Counted from the first letter of the stretch, positions 50,721 to 60,532 are shown. The stretch: DNA of 64,000 nucleotides from Streptomyces ochraceiscleroticus (GCF_000720485.1 NZ_JOAX01000021.1:135500-199499); one strand, 5' to 3'. Notes: a model not told the origin generated them from the letters alone. Made by a program: numbers and translations.

Positions 50721-52821
50721 TCACTCGAACGAGGCGATGCCGGTGTCCAGATCGGTTTCGTAGCCGGCGGCGAAGGCGAGCCGGTAGGCGTCGTCGCCGA
50801 GGGCGGCGCGGGTCTGCTGTTCGCAGGCTTCGCGGGCGGCGACCCATTCGCGGATGCCTGCCTGGCGCCGGCCGAGGGTGTCCCAGATCTGCTGGGCCAG
50901 TCCGAGCAGGTACGCGGCCTGCGTGTCCTGGCCGTCGGCGGCCGAGGCCCGGGCCAGCACGTCCAGGGCCATGGCGGTGCCATGGCTGTCGTGCAGCCGG
51001 CGCTTCATCTCCAGGAGGGACCTGGCGTGCTGCTGCGCGGCCGCCGGCCGCCCGCGCGCCAGCTCGGCCTGAGCGCGGAAAAGATCGCCCCAGGCGCGAA
51101 GACAGCGCTCGCCGAGCAGGTCGCAGACGACGGTCAACTCGTCCAGCACGGCCCTGGCTTCCTCGATGCGCCCCATGATGATGAATGCGTGGCAGTCGCT
51201 CATCAGCGCCATCAGGGTGAGGAAGGTGGGCAGTTCCCCGCGTCGTCGCGGAGCGAGCAGCTTCTCGGCCGAGGACATCACCTGTACCAGGTCACCTCGC
51301 AGGACGGCCGGCTACATGGCCAGGGCCGCCGCAAAGAGCGATTCGGCTTCGCCGAACTGCCCGGCCTCGGCGGCGCACTCGGCGGCCAGGGCCTCGATAC
51401 CGGTCACATCCCCCAAGGGCATCAGCGTCAAGCCGCATGCGTGCAGAGCCCGGATACGGGCCGGGGTCGGCGGCCAGGGCCCGTTCCAGGTAGTGCTTCC
51501 CTTCTTTGGGGAAGCCGCAGCCGTGCCAGAGGAACCACAGCGCCCCGGCCAGTTCCAGCGCGGTGCGGCCCTCCGACTCGGCCAGCGTGAACTCCAGGGC
51601 GGCACGCAGATCGTCGTGCTCGGCGTTCATCCGGTCGCTCCAGGCGAACTGGTCGGGCCCGGTCCAGGCGGCGTCCCCGGCCCGGGCCAGCCGCAGGTAG
51701 TGGTCCCCGTGCCGGCGCCGCAGCGCGTCCTCTTCACCCAGGCGGCGCAGCCATCCGGCGCCGTATTCGCGGAGGGTGTCCAGCATCCGGTAGCGCTCCC
51801 CGCCGCCGGTCGGCGCCCAGATCAGGATCGATTTGTCCACCAGGGCGCTCAACAGGGCGGGGATCTCCTCGGCCGGCAGCCGGCCGTCGGCACACACGGC
51901 ACGGGCCGTCTCGGCGTCGAAGGTGCCGGCGAAGACGGACAGCCGCGCCCACAGCAGCCGCTCCGCAGGGGCGCACAGTTCGTGGCTCCAGCCGATGGCG
52001 GTACGCAGCGCCTGATGCCATGGGGGTACGGCGTCGGTCCTGATGCACTCGGTGTCGCCGAGGACGGCGAAGCGGTCCTCCAGCCGTGCGGTCAGCTCCT
52101 GTACGGGCAGCTCGCGCAGCCGGGCCGCGGCCAGTTCCATGGCCAGCGGCAGGCCCTCCAGGCGGCGACACAGCCCCAGTACGTCGGCCCGGTTGTCGTC
52201 GGTGACACTGAAGCCGGGCACGCTCTCGGCGGCCCGCTCGGCCAGCAGCGTCACCGCGTCCGCCTCGCCGGCCGCCGGGTCGTCGGTCACCGGCACGGGC
52301 AACGGGTCGACCGTCAGCACTTGCTCACCGGTGACGCTCAGGACGCGGCGGCTGGTGGCCAGGATCCGCAGGCCGGGTGCGGCCCGCAGCAGCGCCTCGA
52401 CGGCCATCGCGCAGACGTCGGTCAGGTGCTCGCACGTGTCCAGGACGAGCAGCGTTTCCCGGTCGGCGAGATAGTCGGCGAGTACGTCGATCACGGGCCG
52501 GGTGGTCTGGTCGACCAGCGGCAGTGCGTCGGCGATGGTGTGCGCCAGCAGAGCGCCCTCGCTCAGCGGCGACAACTCCACCAGCCAGGCGCCGTCCCGC
52601 AACCGAGGCTGGAGCTCCGCCGCGACAGCCCGGGCGAGCCGGGTCTTGCCGACTCCGCCCACGCCGGCGAGGGTCACCAGCCGGGAACGCTCGCACAGTT
52701 CCCGTAGGGCTTTCAGTTCCGCCCTGCGGCCGATCAGCCGTGTCGTCTCCGCAGGCAGATTTCCGAGCCGTTTCCCGCCCCGCAGCCGCTCCGTCGTCAT
52801 TGCGCCGTGCGCCCCGTACAT
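50721..52821 (-). pseudogene. Decayed AfsR/LuxR-type ATPase regulator
   Basis: The 5' part encodes an NB-ARC-type regulator: LPAETTRLIGRRAEL, P-loop LAGVGGVGKTRLA, LLVLDTCEHL, LEGLPLAMELAAARL, RMLDTLREYG. Near 51460 the frame shifts; the TPR region continues in a second frame (RIRALHACGLTLMPLGD), is stopped by TAG at 51312-51314, then continues (MSSAEKLLAPRRR to LDTGIASFE) to 50721. The C-terminal LuxR HTH usual for this family is absent. One frameshift, one nonsense codon and a missing DNA-binding domain make it a pseudogene. The ATG at 52821 follows AGGGAA. It marks the right edge of the intact cluster. Confidence 0.78.
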
Positions 52822-52900
52822 GTGCCGTTCCCTGTGGTGAACAGCAGTGTGCCAGCCTCCCGCACGGAGGGATGGCCAATGCCCGAACGCGAGGACGGGC

Positions 52901-53854
52901 TCAGCCGTCGAGCAGCGACCGCGCCGTGGCGTGGTCCGTGATGAGGACGTCGATGAGGCCGCCGCGGAGGGCGCCTCGGATGGCGTCGCGCTTGCGGCGC
53001 CCACCGGCGATGCCCACGGTGCGCGGGACGGCGCGGAGTTGGTCGGTGGTGATGCCCACGACCCGGTCGTCCAGCGGGGAGTTCATCGGAGCCCCGTGGG
53101 CGTCGTAGAAGTGCAGGCACACATCGCCCACCGCACCCTGCCGCTCCAAGGACTTGAGCTCGTCGGGCGAGTACGCGTTGCCGCTCTGCGCGAGGGTGCT
53201 GGAGGGCTCCACCTCGCCGATGCCCACGAGGGCGAGGGTGAGGTGGTCCAGGAGCTCCAACGTCGAGGCGGTGAAGGGGTCTTCGCGCAGGGCGCGGGCG
53301 CTCTCGGCGGAGCCGGCGAGGCCGGGGGCGGTGAGGTAGACGGCTTCGCCGCGGACGAGATCGGCGAGGCGCCCGGTAAGGCGTGAGGCGTGGCCGGAGG
53401 CGGCGGGGTCACCGACGCCGCCCACTGCCTGGACGATGCGCACATCGCGCAGGCCCGGCACCGGCTGCATGGCGTCGACCGTCTCCAGCAGCGTGGCGCT
53501 CCAGGAGGAGAGGCCGACCACGTCGCCCGAGCGCAGGGTGGTTTCCAGGTAGTACGCGGCAGCCGCGCCGAGGTCTGCCATCAGGCTCTTCTCGTCCTCG
53601 GGGTCGGTGTCGACGACGAGTGCGAGCTTGACGCCGTACTGCTGCTGCAGCGCGTCTTCCAGGTCGGGGTTGGTGCCGGGCGCGGGCGCGACGGTGATGC
53701 GCACGATGCCCTGCTGCTGGGCCTTCTTCAGCAGGCGCGAGACCTTCGCCTGGGACAGGTCCAGCCGGGCCGCGATCTCGGGCTGCCGGACGCCCTCCGT
53801 GTAGTACATGCGCGCTACACGGGTCATCACCCGCAGCTCTTCGCGAGAACTCAT
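52901..53854 (-). CDS. SorC/DeoR-family transcriptional regulator of polyol catabolism
   Basis: A 317-residue SorC-type regulator. The N-terminal HTH (about 10-55) reads MTRVARMYYTEGVRQPEIAARL then LSQAKVSRLLKKA. The larger C-terminal domain binds a sugar phosphate, with the phosphosugar-isomerase-like pattern GDVVGLSSWSATL and VGIGEVEPSSTL. It diverges from the transketolase-led operon, and a palindrome lies in the shared promoter region, so it most likely controls that operon in response to a phosphorylated intermediate. ATG at 53854 after GGAAGG. Confidence 0.9.
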   Translation of the reverse strand: MSSREELRVMTRVARMYYTEGVRQPEIAARLDLSQAKVSRLLKKAQQQGIVRITVAPAPGTNPDLEDALQQQYGVKLALVVDTDPEDEKSLMADLGAAAAYYLETTLRSGDVVGLSSWSATLLETVDAMQPVPGLRDVRIVQAVGGVGDPAASGHASRLTGRLADLVRGEAVYLTAPGLAGSAESARALREDPFTASTLELLDHLTLALVGIGEVEPSSTLAQSGNAYSPDELKSLERQGAVGDVCLHFYDAHGAPMNSPLDDRVVGITTDQLRAVPRTVGIAGGRRKRDAIRGALRGGLIDVLITDHATARSLLDG

Positions 53855-53974
53855 CGGCCTTCCTTTCCCGCAGCGCCGCCCACCGGGCGCTGATCGACTA
53901 CGGCAACGGTACGGGAGTCACCTCGCCCCCCATCAGGGGGTTGACGGCCCGAGGGCGCAGGGTTTTACTGCTGC

Positions 53975-54006
53975 TGAATAGAAACTCTAGCCTGAATAGG
54001 TATTCA
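53975..54006. promoter_or_regulatory. Candidate SorC operator and promoter
   Basis: A perfect palindrome TGAATAGGTATTCA (53993-54006) ends one base before the transketolase ATG; a further half-site TGAATA lies 18 bp upstream (53975-53980). A -10-like TAGCCT at 53988-53993 lies so near the start codon that the message may have almost no leader. A bound regulator here would block transcription directly. Confidence 0.5.
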
Positions 54007-54007
54007 C

Positions 54008-54904
54008 ATGCCACTCGTTGCAGTGCCCGGAGCGACCTCCCGGCTCCGCGCCACACGGCAGGCGCTCCGCGCCGCCACCGCCGAGGACAGGGCTCGTTCG
54101 CTGCGTGACGCCGCCGCGGCGATCCGGCGCCGGAACCTGGAGATGATCAGCCGGGCCGGCCAGGGCCACATCGGCGGCGACTTCTCCGCGACCGACGTCC
54201 TCGCCGTGCTGTACACGGCCGTGCTCGACCTCGACCCGGAGCACCCCGAGGCGCCCGAGCGCGACCGGTACATCCAGAGCAAGGGCCACGCCTCCGGTGC
54301 CCTGTACGCCACGCTCGCGTACGCGGGCTTCTTCGCCGACGCCGAGCTGGACACGTACATGGAGCCGCTGTCCGCGCTCAACGGCCACCCCAACCGGCGC
54401 AAGATCCCCGGCGTGGAGACCAACACCGGGCCGCTCGGCCACGGCCTGCCCGTCGCCGTCGGCACCGCGCTCGCCGCCCAGCTCGACGGCTCGGCCCGCC
54501 GTACGGTCGTCCTCACCGGCGACGGCGAGCTGCAGGAGGGCAGCAACTGGGAGGCGGCCATGTCGGCAGCGCACCACAAGCTGGCCAACCTGACCGTGAT
54601 CGTCGACCGCAACCGCTTCCAGCAGGGCGCCGGCACCGAGGAGACCTCGGGCCTGGAGCCGCTGGCCGACAAGTGGGCCGCCTTCGGCTTCGCCGTCCAG
54701 CACGTGGACGGGCATGACCACGAGGCCCTCTACCAGGCACTGTCCGCCCATCCGGATGGCCCGGACGCGGACCGCCCGGTGTGTCTGATCGCCGACACCG
54801 TCAAGGGCAAGGGAGTGTCCTTCATCGAGAACCGCGCGGAGTGGCACCACAAGGTCCCCACCGCCGACCAGACCGCCGCCGCCCTCCAGGAGCTCGCACG
54901 ATGA
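54008..54904 (+). CDS. Transketolase, N-terminal (ThDP-binding) subunit
   Basis: A 298-residue split transketolase subunit carrying the thiamine diphosphate domain. It has the GHIGG substrate/cofactor loop near the N-terminus (AGQGHIGGDFSATDVLAVLY), KGHASGALYATLA, NTGPLGHGLPVAVGTA and the ThDP/Mg motif GDGELQEGSNWEA...N. With the next gene it forms a heterodimer moving two-carbon ketol units between sugar phosphates. The ATG at 54008 has no clear ribosome binding site; its leader may be very short. Its stop overlaps the next start (ATGA). Confidence 0.92.
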   Translation: MPLVAVPGATSRLRATRQALRAATAEDRARSLRDAAAAIRRRNLEMISRAGQGHIGGDFSATDVLAVLYTAVLDLDPEHPEAPERDRYIQSKGHASGALYATLAYAGFFADAELDTYMEPLSALNGHPNRRKIPGVETNTGPLGHGLPVAVGTALAAQLDGSARRTVVLTGDGELQEGSNWEAAMSAAHHKLANLTVIVDRNRFQQGAGTEETSGLEPLADKWAAFGFAVQHVDGHDHEALYQALSAHPDGPDADRPVCLIADTVKGKGVSFIENRAEWHHKVPTADQTAAALQELAR

Positions 54905-55896
54905 CCACCGCCGCCCCCGCCCTGCACGACTGCCGCAAGGTCTTCGCGCAGACCCTCATCGAACTGGCCGAGCAGGACCCGCGCACCGTCGCCGTCTGCA
55001 ACGACTCGGTCGGCTCCAGCAACCTCAAGGAGTTCGCCGGCCGCTTCCCCGAGCGGCTGATCAACGTCGGCATCGCCGAGCAGACGATGGTCGGCGCCGG
55101 TGCGGGCCTGGCCAACGGCGGCCGTATCCCGTACGTGTGCGCCGCCTCGCCCTTCCTCACCGGGCGTGCGCTGGAGCAGATCAAGGCGGATGTCGCGTAC
55201 TCGCGTACCAACGTGAAGCTCTGCGCGATGAGCCCCGGCTTCGCGTACGGGCAGCTCGGCCCGACGCATCACAGCGTCGAGGACCTGGCCTGGCTGCGTA
55301 CCCTCCCCGAGATGACCGTCCTGGTGCCCGCCGACCCGGCGGAGACCCGGGAGGCGCTGCTGTGGGCGCATGAGTACGACGGGCCGGTGTTCATCCGTAT
55401 CGGCCGTACGGGCGTCCCGGACGTCGAGCCGCACGTGCCGTTCAAGGTCGGCAAGGCCGCGACCCTCCGCGAGGGGTCCGACCTCACCGTGATCGCCGCG
55501 GGCACCACCATTCCGGCCGCGCTGGAGGCCGCGGACAAGCTCACCGCCGCGGGTGTCAGCGCCCGCGTCCTCAACCTCTCGACCATCAAGCCGCTCGACG
55601 AGGACGCCGTGCTCGCGGCGGCCCGGGAGACCGGCCGCATCATCACCGTCGAGGAACACAACGTGCACGGCGGCCTCGGCAGCGCCGTCGCCGAGACGGT
55701 CGTCGCGCACCATCCCGTACCGATGCGGCTGCTCGGTGTCGCGGACGAGTTCACGCCCACCGGCAGCGCCGCGTTCCTCGCCGAGCACTTCGGGATCACC
55801 GCGGAGGGTGTGCTGCACGCCGCGGACGAGCTGCTCGACGCGGCCACGCCCGCTTCGGCCGGTACGCCCTCGGCCCCAGGAGCTGCGGCCTCGTGA
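54901..55896 (+). CDS. Transketolase, C-terminal (pyrimidine-binding) subunit
   Basis: A 331-residue partner subunit. The Pyr domain has NVGIAEQTMVGAGAGLA, with the Glu that activates thiamine diphosphate, and the transketolase C domain follows (LTVIAAGTTIPAALEAADKL, VEEHNVHGGLGSAVAE). I start it at the ATG at 54901, which overlaps the N-subunit stop, rather than at a longer in-frame upstream codon lying within the N-subunit gene. It ends in a Pro/Ala-rich tail and overlaps the kinase start (GTGA). Confidence 0.92.
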   Translation: MTTAAPALHDCRKVFAQTLIELAEQDPRTVAVCNDSVGSSNLKEFAGRFPERLINVGIAEQTMVGAGAGLANGGRIPYVCAASPFLTGRALEQIKADVAYSRTNVKLCAMSPGFAYGQLGPTHHSVEDLAWLRTLPEMTVLVPADPAETREALLWAHEYDGPVFIRIGRTGVPDVEPHVPFKVGKAATLREGSDLTVIAAGTTIPAALEAADKLTAAGVSARVLNLSTIKPLDEDAVLAAARETGRIITVEEHNVHGGLGSAVAETVVAHHPVPMRLLGVADEFTPTGSAAFLAEHFGITAEGVLHAADELLDAATPASAGTPSAPGAAAS

Positions 55897-57410
55897 ACAG
55901 CACGCCCAAGCCCGCCACCGCCGACTGCCTGATCGCCCTCGATCAGGGCACCAGCGGCACCAAGGCCCTGCTCGTCGATGCCGCCGGGCAGGTGATCGCT
56001 ACCGCGTACCGTGCGCTGGACGAGCACCGTCCGCAGCCCGGGCACGTCGAGCAGGACCCGGCCGCCATCTGGGGCGGCGTACTGGGCGTGCTCGGCGAGC
56101 TGGCCGAGGCGCGCCCCGGGGCCCGGGTCGCGGGCCTCGCGCTGAGCGTGCAGCGGGAGGCCGTCATGGCCTGGGACCCGGCCACCGGGAAGCCGCTGAG
56201 CCGGCTGATCAGCTGGCAGGACCGGCGGACCGCGGACCGATGCCGGACGCTGGCCGGGGGCCCCTTCGCCGCGCTGATCACCGAGCGCAGCGGACTGCCC
56301 GTGGACCCGATGTTCTCCGCGACGAAGGCCGCGTGGCTGCTGGACGAGCTGGACCCGGACCGGACCCGGGCCCGTGCCGGGCAGTTGCGCATCGGGACGC
56401 TGGACGCCTGGCTGCTGCGCTGCCTCACGCAGGGTACGGCCGGGCCCGCGGGCGACAGCGAGGTGACCGAGGTGGGCTGCGCCTCCCGGACGCAGTTGCT
56501 CAGCCTGGACACCGGGGACTGGGACCCCGACCTGCTGGAACTGTTCGGCGTACCGGTGCAGGCACTGCCGCGCGTGGTGCCCTCCACCGGGCCGCTCGGT
56601 CACACCCGCGGCCTGCCGATACTGCCCGACGGCGTACCGGTCGGCGCGGTGCTCGGTGACTCGCACGCCGCGCTCTTCGCGCAGAGCCAGGGGCGGCCCG
56701 GCGTGGTGAAGGCGACGTACGGCAGCGGCTCCTCGCTGATGGCACTCTGCCCGCCCGGTACGCCGACGCCGGACGGTGTCAGCCGTACCCTCGCCTGGCA
56801 GCGGGCCGGCCGGGCCCCGGAGCAGGCGCTGGAGGCCAATATCGCCTCGGCCGGTACGGCGGTGCGCTGGGCGGCCCGGCTGCTCGGCACCGACCCGGCC
56901 GGAATCGCCGAACTGGCCGCCGAGGGACGCGACGAGGACCTCTACCTCGTACCGGCCTTCCACGGCCTCGGCGCTCCGTACTGGGACCGCTCAGCACGCG
57001 CGCTGCTCATCGGCATCGGTGCCAACACGGGCCCCGCCGAGATCGCCCGCGCCGCCGTGGAGTCCCTTGCGTACCAAGTGGCGGACGCCTTCGCCCGCTT
57101 CGGGACCGCGCTCGGCGGCTCGGTGGCCGAGCTGCGGACGGACGGCGGGCCCACGGCCAATGACCGGCTGATGTCCTTCCAGGCCGAGCTGATCGGCCGG
57201 CCGGTGCGTCGCGCCGGCCGTCCCGAGATCTCCGCGCTGGGCGCCGCCCACCTTGCGGGCCTCGCCCTCGGAATGTGGGACGAAGCGGATCTCGCGTCCC
57301 TCGCGGCCGGACCCGCCCGCTTCGCCCCTACTCACGACGAGACCTGGCGGGAAGCGCGGCTGCGCGGCTGGCGTGACGCGGTCACCCGCTCGCGGGGCCC
57401 CGTCCACTGA
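55893..57410 (+). CDS. FGGY-family carbohydrate kinase (ketose/polyol kinase)
   Basis: A 505-residue kinase of the xylulokinase/glycerol kinase superfamily. The phosphate-1 motif LIALDQGTSGTKALLVD opens the protein; VLGDSHAALFAQ and ATYGSGSSLMALC form the phosphate-2 and catalytic region, and LRTDGGPTANDRLMSFQAELIG is the adenosine-site motif. It would phosphorylate a keto-sugar made by the dehydrogenases downstream, so the split transketolase can process it. The sugar is not identified; D-xylulose, D-ribulose or a tetrulose are the obvious options. Confidence 0.88.
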   Translation: MNSTPKPATADCLIALDQGTSGTKALLVDAAGQVIATAYRALDEHRPQPGHVEQDPAAIWGGVLGVLGELAEARPGARVAGLALSVQREAVMAWDPATGKPLSRLISWQDRRTADRCRTLAGGPFAALITERSGLPVDPMFSATKAAWLLDELDPDRTRARAGQLRIGTLDAWLLRCLTQGTAGPAGDSEVTEVGCASRTQLLSLDTGDWDPDLLELFGVPVQALPRVVPSTGPLGHTRGLPILPDGVPVGAVLGDSHAALFAQSQGRPGVVKATYGSGSSLMALCPPGTPTPDGVSRTLAWQRAGRAPEQALEANIASAGTAVRWAARLLGTDPAGIAELAAEGRDEDLYLVPAFHGLGAPYWDRSARALLIGIGANTGPAEIARAAVESLAYQVADAFARFGTALGGSVAELRTDGGPTANDRLMSFQAELIGRPVRRAGRPEISALGAAHLAGLALGMWDEADLASLAAGPARFAPTHDETWREARLRGWRDAVTRSRGPVH

Positions 57411-57468
57411 ATTCACCCTCTTAACACCCCTCACCCCCCTCACAACAAGGAAGTTGGAGGACTTACCG

Positions 57469-58257
57469 ATGACCGAACAGCGTTATGCGGGAAAGACGGT
57501 GGTCGTCACCGGCGCCGCCCGCGGGATCGGACGCGGTATCGCCGAGCGCTTCGCCGGCGAAGGCGCCCATGTCGTACTCGCCGACCTGGACCCCGCGGTC
57601 CACGAAGCGGCCGACCACATCACCTCCGGTGGCGGCAGCGCGCTCGCCGTTCCCACCGACGTCACCGACCCGGCACAGGTCAACGCGTTGTACGAGACGG
57701 CCGAGTCGACCTTCGGCGGCGTCCATGTCTCCGTACAGAACGCCGGTGTCATCAGCATCCACCGGCTCGCCGACCTCACCGAACGGGACTGGGACCGGGT
57801 GATGGCGGTCAACACCAAGGGCGTCTTCCTCTGCGCCCAGGCCGCCGCGGCGGCCATGCGCCGCCAGAATATCCGCGGCCGGATCCTCAACGCGGCTTCC
57901 GGGCAGTCCCGGCAGGGCTTCGTCCACACCCCGCACTACGCGGCGTCCAAGTTCGGTGTCATGGGCATCACCCAGAGCCTGGCAAAGGAGCTGGCACCCG
58001 AGGGCATCACGGTCAACGCGTACGCGCCCGGCATCGTCGGCAGCGACATGTGGGACTACAACGACCGCGCCTGGGGCGAGCTGCTGGGCGACTACGGGCC
58101 CGGCGAACTGATGAAGGAGTGGGTCGCGGGCATCCCGGCCGGCCGCGCCGGCACCCCCGACGACATTGCCAACGTGCTGCTCTTCCTCGCCGGCGATGCG
58201 GCCGAGTACGTCACCGGCCAGACGATCAACATCGACGGCGGCATGTTCATGAGCTGA
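57469..58257 (+). CDS. Short-chain dehydrogenase (polyol/sugar alcohol type) 1
   Basis: A 262-residue SDR. NAD-binding TGAARGIGRGIAERF near the N-terminus, NAGVIS, catalytic Ser in NAASGQSRQG, Tyr-xxx-Lys in HYAASKFG, and a C-terminal VTGQTINIDGGMFM typical of sorbitol/acetoin-type dehydrogenases. It likely oxidises a sugar alcohol to a ketose using NAD+. ATG at 57469 after TTGGAGG. A short pyrimidine-rich spacer (57411-57440) with repeats of CCCCTCAC separates it from the kinase gene. Confidence 0.88.
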   Translation: MTEQRYAGKTVVVTGAARGIGRGIAERFAGEGAHVVLADLDPAVHEAADHITSGGGSALAVPTDVTDPAQVNALYETAESTFGGVHVSVQNAGVISIHRLADLTERDWDRVMAVNTKGVFLCAQAAAAAMRRQNIRGRILNAASGQSRQGFVHTPHYAASKFGVMGITQSLAKELAPEGITVNAYAPGIVGSDMWDYNDRAWGELLGDYGPGELMKEWVAGIPAGRAGTPDDIANVLLFLAGDAAEYVTGQTINIDGGMFMS

Positions 58258-58316
58258 GGCGGCCCTTGCAGCGCGCCTCATTCACCTCTTCTCCCCCGTA
58301 CGAAAGTGATCTCCCC

Positions 58317-59102
58317 ATGAGCACTTCGAGCACCTTCTCCCCCGACGCTTTCTCCCTCAATGGCAAGTCCACCCTCGTGACGGGCGCCGGCAGCGGCATC
58401 GGACGCGGCATCGCCCTGGGATTCGCCGCCTGTGGCGCCGACGTCGCCTGTCTCGATCTCAACCTCGAGGCGGCCCGGGCCACCGCCGACGAGATCGCCG
58501 CCAAGGGCGGCCGCGCGCTCGCCGTCAGCGCCGACACCACCGACGCGGACGCGCTCGCCGCGGCGGTCGGACAGGCCGTCGATGCCCTCGGGCCGATCCG
58601 CGCGGCCGTCAACTCCGCCGGGATCGCCGGTGCGACCCCCGCCGAGGACATGGACGCGGCCGATTTCCGCAAGGTCATCGACGTCAACCTCACCGGCGTC
58701 TTCCTCAGCGCCCAGGCCGAGGCCCGGGTGATGCTCGCGCACGGTGGCGGCTCCATCGTGAACATCGCCTCGATGTCCGGAACCATCGCCAACCGCGGCC
58801 TCACCCAGGCGCACTACAACTCCTCCAAGGCCGGCGTGGTGCACCTGACCAAGAGCCTGGCCACCGAGTGGGCCCGCCGCGGCGTCCGCGTCAACGCGAT
58901 CAGCCCCGGCAACACGTACACCCCGATGAACACCCGCCCCGAGATCATCGAGCGCATGGAAGCGTACGCGGGCGACACCCCGCTCGGCCGCAACGCCGAG
59001 GTCACCGACCTGGTCGGCCCGGCCGTCTTCCTCGCCTCCGACGCGGCGGCGTACTGCACCGGCGTCGACCTGATCGTCGACGGCGGCTACGTCTGCTGGT
59101 GA
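58317..59102 (+). CDS. Short-chain dehydrogenase (polyol type) 2
   Basis: A 261-residue SDR only distantly like its upstream neighbour. It has TGAGSGIGRGIALGF, NSAGIAG, catalytic Ser in NIASMSGTIAN, YNSSKAG as the Tyr/Lys motif and CTGVDLIVDGGYVCW at the end. That ending and NRGLTQAHYNSSKAGV recall arabinitol/threitol-type dehydrogenases. With the first SDR it could oxidise two stereoisomeric polyols or two positions of one polyol. The spacer ahead of the ATG lacks a clear Shine-Dalgarno sequence. Confidence 0.87.
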   Translation: MSTSSTFSPDAFSLNGKSTLVTGAGSGIGRGIALGFAACGADVACLDLNLEAARATADEIAAKGGRALAVSADTTDADALAAAVGQAVDALGPIRAAVNSAGIAGATPAEDMDAADFRKVIDVNLTGVFLSAQAEARVMLAHGGGSIVNIASMSGTIANRGLTQAHYNSSKAGVVHLTKSLATEWARRGVRVNAISPGNTYTPMNTRPEIIERMEAYAGDTPLGRNAEVTDLVGPAVFLASDAAAYCTGVDLIVDGGYVCW

Positions 59103-59197
59103 CGCCCTACCACGTCTGCCGGTGACACCCTGCAACCGTCGCCCTCCCCCCTCTCTTCTCCCCTCCCCCTTCACCGCTCTGTCCGCAAGGAGCGCGC

Positions 59198-60487
59198 ATG
59201 TCCCACCACTGGACCACCCGCCTCGGCCTCCCCCGTCCCCTCCTGCTGGGCTACGCCGGCCTCCTGCTCTTCATGATCGGCGACGGGGTGGAATCCAACT
59301 ACCTCTCGCCGTTCCTCACCGACCGCGGATTCACCGACGGCCAGGCGGCCTCGGTCATCACCGCGTACGGCGTCGCCGCCGCCATCGCCGCCTGGTTCTC
59401 CGGCACACTGTCCGCGCTGTGGGGCCCCAAGCGCGTCATGTGGCTGGGCGCCGGCATCTGGGCCGTCTTCCAGATCGTCTTCCTCGCCGCCGCGCTGCCC
59501 ACCGACAACTACACCGTCGTCCTGCTGAGTTACGCGATCCGCGGCCTCGGCTACCCCCTCTTCGCCTTCAGCTTCCTCATCTGGGTCATCGCCGTCGCGC
59601 CGGTCAAGCGCGTCGGTACGGCCATCGGCTGGTTCTGGTTCGGCTTCACCGGCGGCCTGCCCACCTTCGGCTCGCTCGTCGCCAGCGGTTCGATCCCGCT
59701 GGTCGGCGAGTACGGCACCCTGTGGGTGGCGCTGGTCATCGTCGTCGCCGGCGCCCTGGTGGCCTGCCTCGGCCTGAAGGAACCCACCGGCAGCCGCCCC
59801 ATGGTCGAGAACGCCACCTTCAAGGGCCAGATGATCGGCGGTATCGACATCCTGTGGCGCAGCCCCAAGGTCGCGCTGGCCGGCATCGTCCGCATCATCA
59901 ACACCGCGCCGCAGTACGGCTTCTTCGTCTTCCTCCCGATCTTCTTCACCAAAACCATCGGGCTGACGCTGCAGCAGTACCTGCTCATGGTCACGCTGAT
60001 GTTCGCGGCCAACCTGCCCGCGGGCCTGATCTTCGGCGCACTGGGCGACCGGATCGGCTGGCGGCGTACGGTGACGTGGTTCGGCTGCGTGGGCTGCGCG
60101 GTCGCGACCCTCGCCATCTACTACGGGCCGATGGCGTTCAAGGACAACTTCTGGGTCGCCACGGTCTGCGCGATGTTCTGGGGCTTCATCCTCTCCGGCT
60201 TCACCCCCATCCCCGCGCTGCTGCTGTCGATGGGCCGCCCGGAGGACCGCGGCAGCGCCTTCGCCGTCTACAGCCTCGGCGCCGGCCTCGCCGCCTTCGT
60301 CGGCCCCGCCCTGGTAGCCGTCTTCCGCCCCCTCGTAGGCGTCCACGGCCTGGTCTGGGTCTTCACCCTCCTCTACCTGGCCGCGGCACTCATGTCCCAC
60401 TTCCTCAAGAGCCCGTCCGACCCCCAGTACCGGGAGGACGCGATGCCCGCCCCGGCGAAGGAGAACCCACAGCCCATATCCGGCTGA
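59198..60487 (+). CDS. MFS polyol permease, RbtT/DalT-like
   Basis: A 429-residue major facilitator with 12 predicted helices. Several patterns match the ribitol/arabinitol permease group: LLFMIGDGVESNYLSPFL, YAIRGLGYPLFAFSFLIWV, GWFWFGFTGGLPTFG, VRIINTAPQYGFFVFLPI and SLGAGLAAFVGPALV. It would bring in the polyol by proton symport. AAGGAG precedes the ATG at 59198. Last gene of the SorC-controlled operon; a strong hairpin follows. Confidence 0.88.
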   Translation: MSHHWTTRLGLPRPLLLGYAGLLLFMIGDGVESNYLSPFLTDRGFTDGQAASVITAYGVAAAIAAWFSGTLSALWGPKRVMWLGAGIWAVFQIVFLAAALPTDNYTVVLLSYAIRGLGYPLFAFSFLIWVIAVAPVKRVGTAIGWFWFGFTGGLPTFGSLVASGSIPLVGEYGTLWVALVIVVAGALVACLGLKEPTGSRPMVENATFKGQMIGGIDILWRSPKVALAGIVRIINTAPQYGFFVFLPIFFTKTIGLTLQQYLLMVTLMFAANLPAGLIFGALGDRIGWRRTVTWFGCVGCAVATLAIYYGPMAFKDNFWVATVCAMFWGFILSGFTPIPALLLSMGRPEDRGSAFAVYSLGAGLAAFVGPALVAVFRPLVGVHGLVWVFTLLYLAAALMSHFLKSPSDPQYREDAMPAPAKENPQPISG

Positions 60488-60498
60488 TCACCGGGCGC

Positions 60499-60532
60499 GC
60501 CGCGCCTCGGCAGGACAAGGCCGAGGCGCGGC
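60499..60532. terminator. Bidirectional terminator, permease / DUF305
   Basis: Perfect 13-bp inverted repeat (60499-60511 with 60520-60532; arm GCCGCGCCTCGGC), 8-base loop, between the convergent permease and DUF305 genes. Confidence 0.8.
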
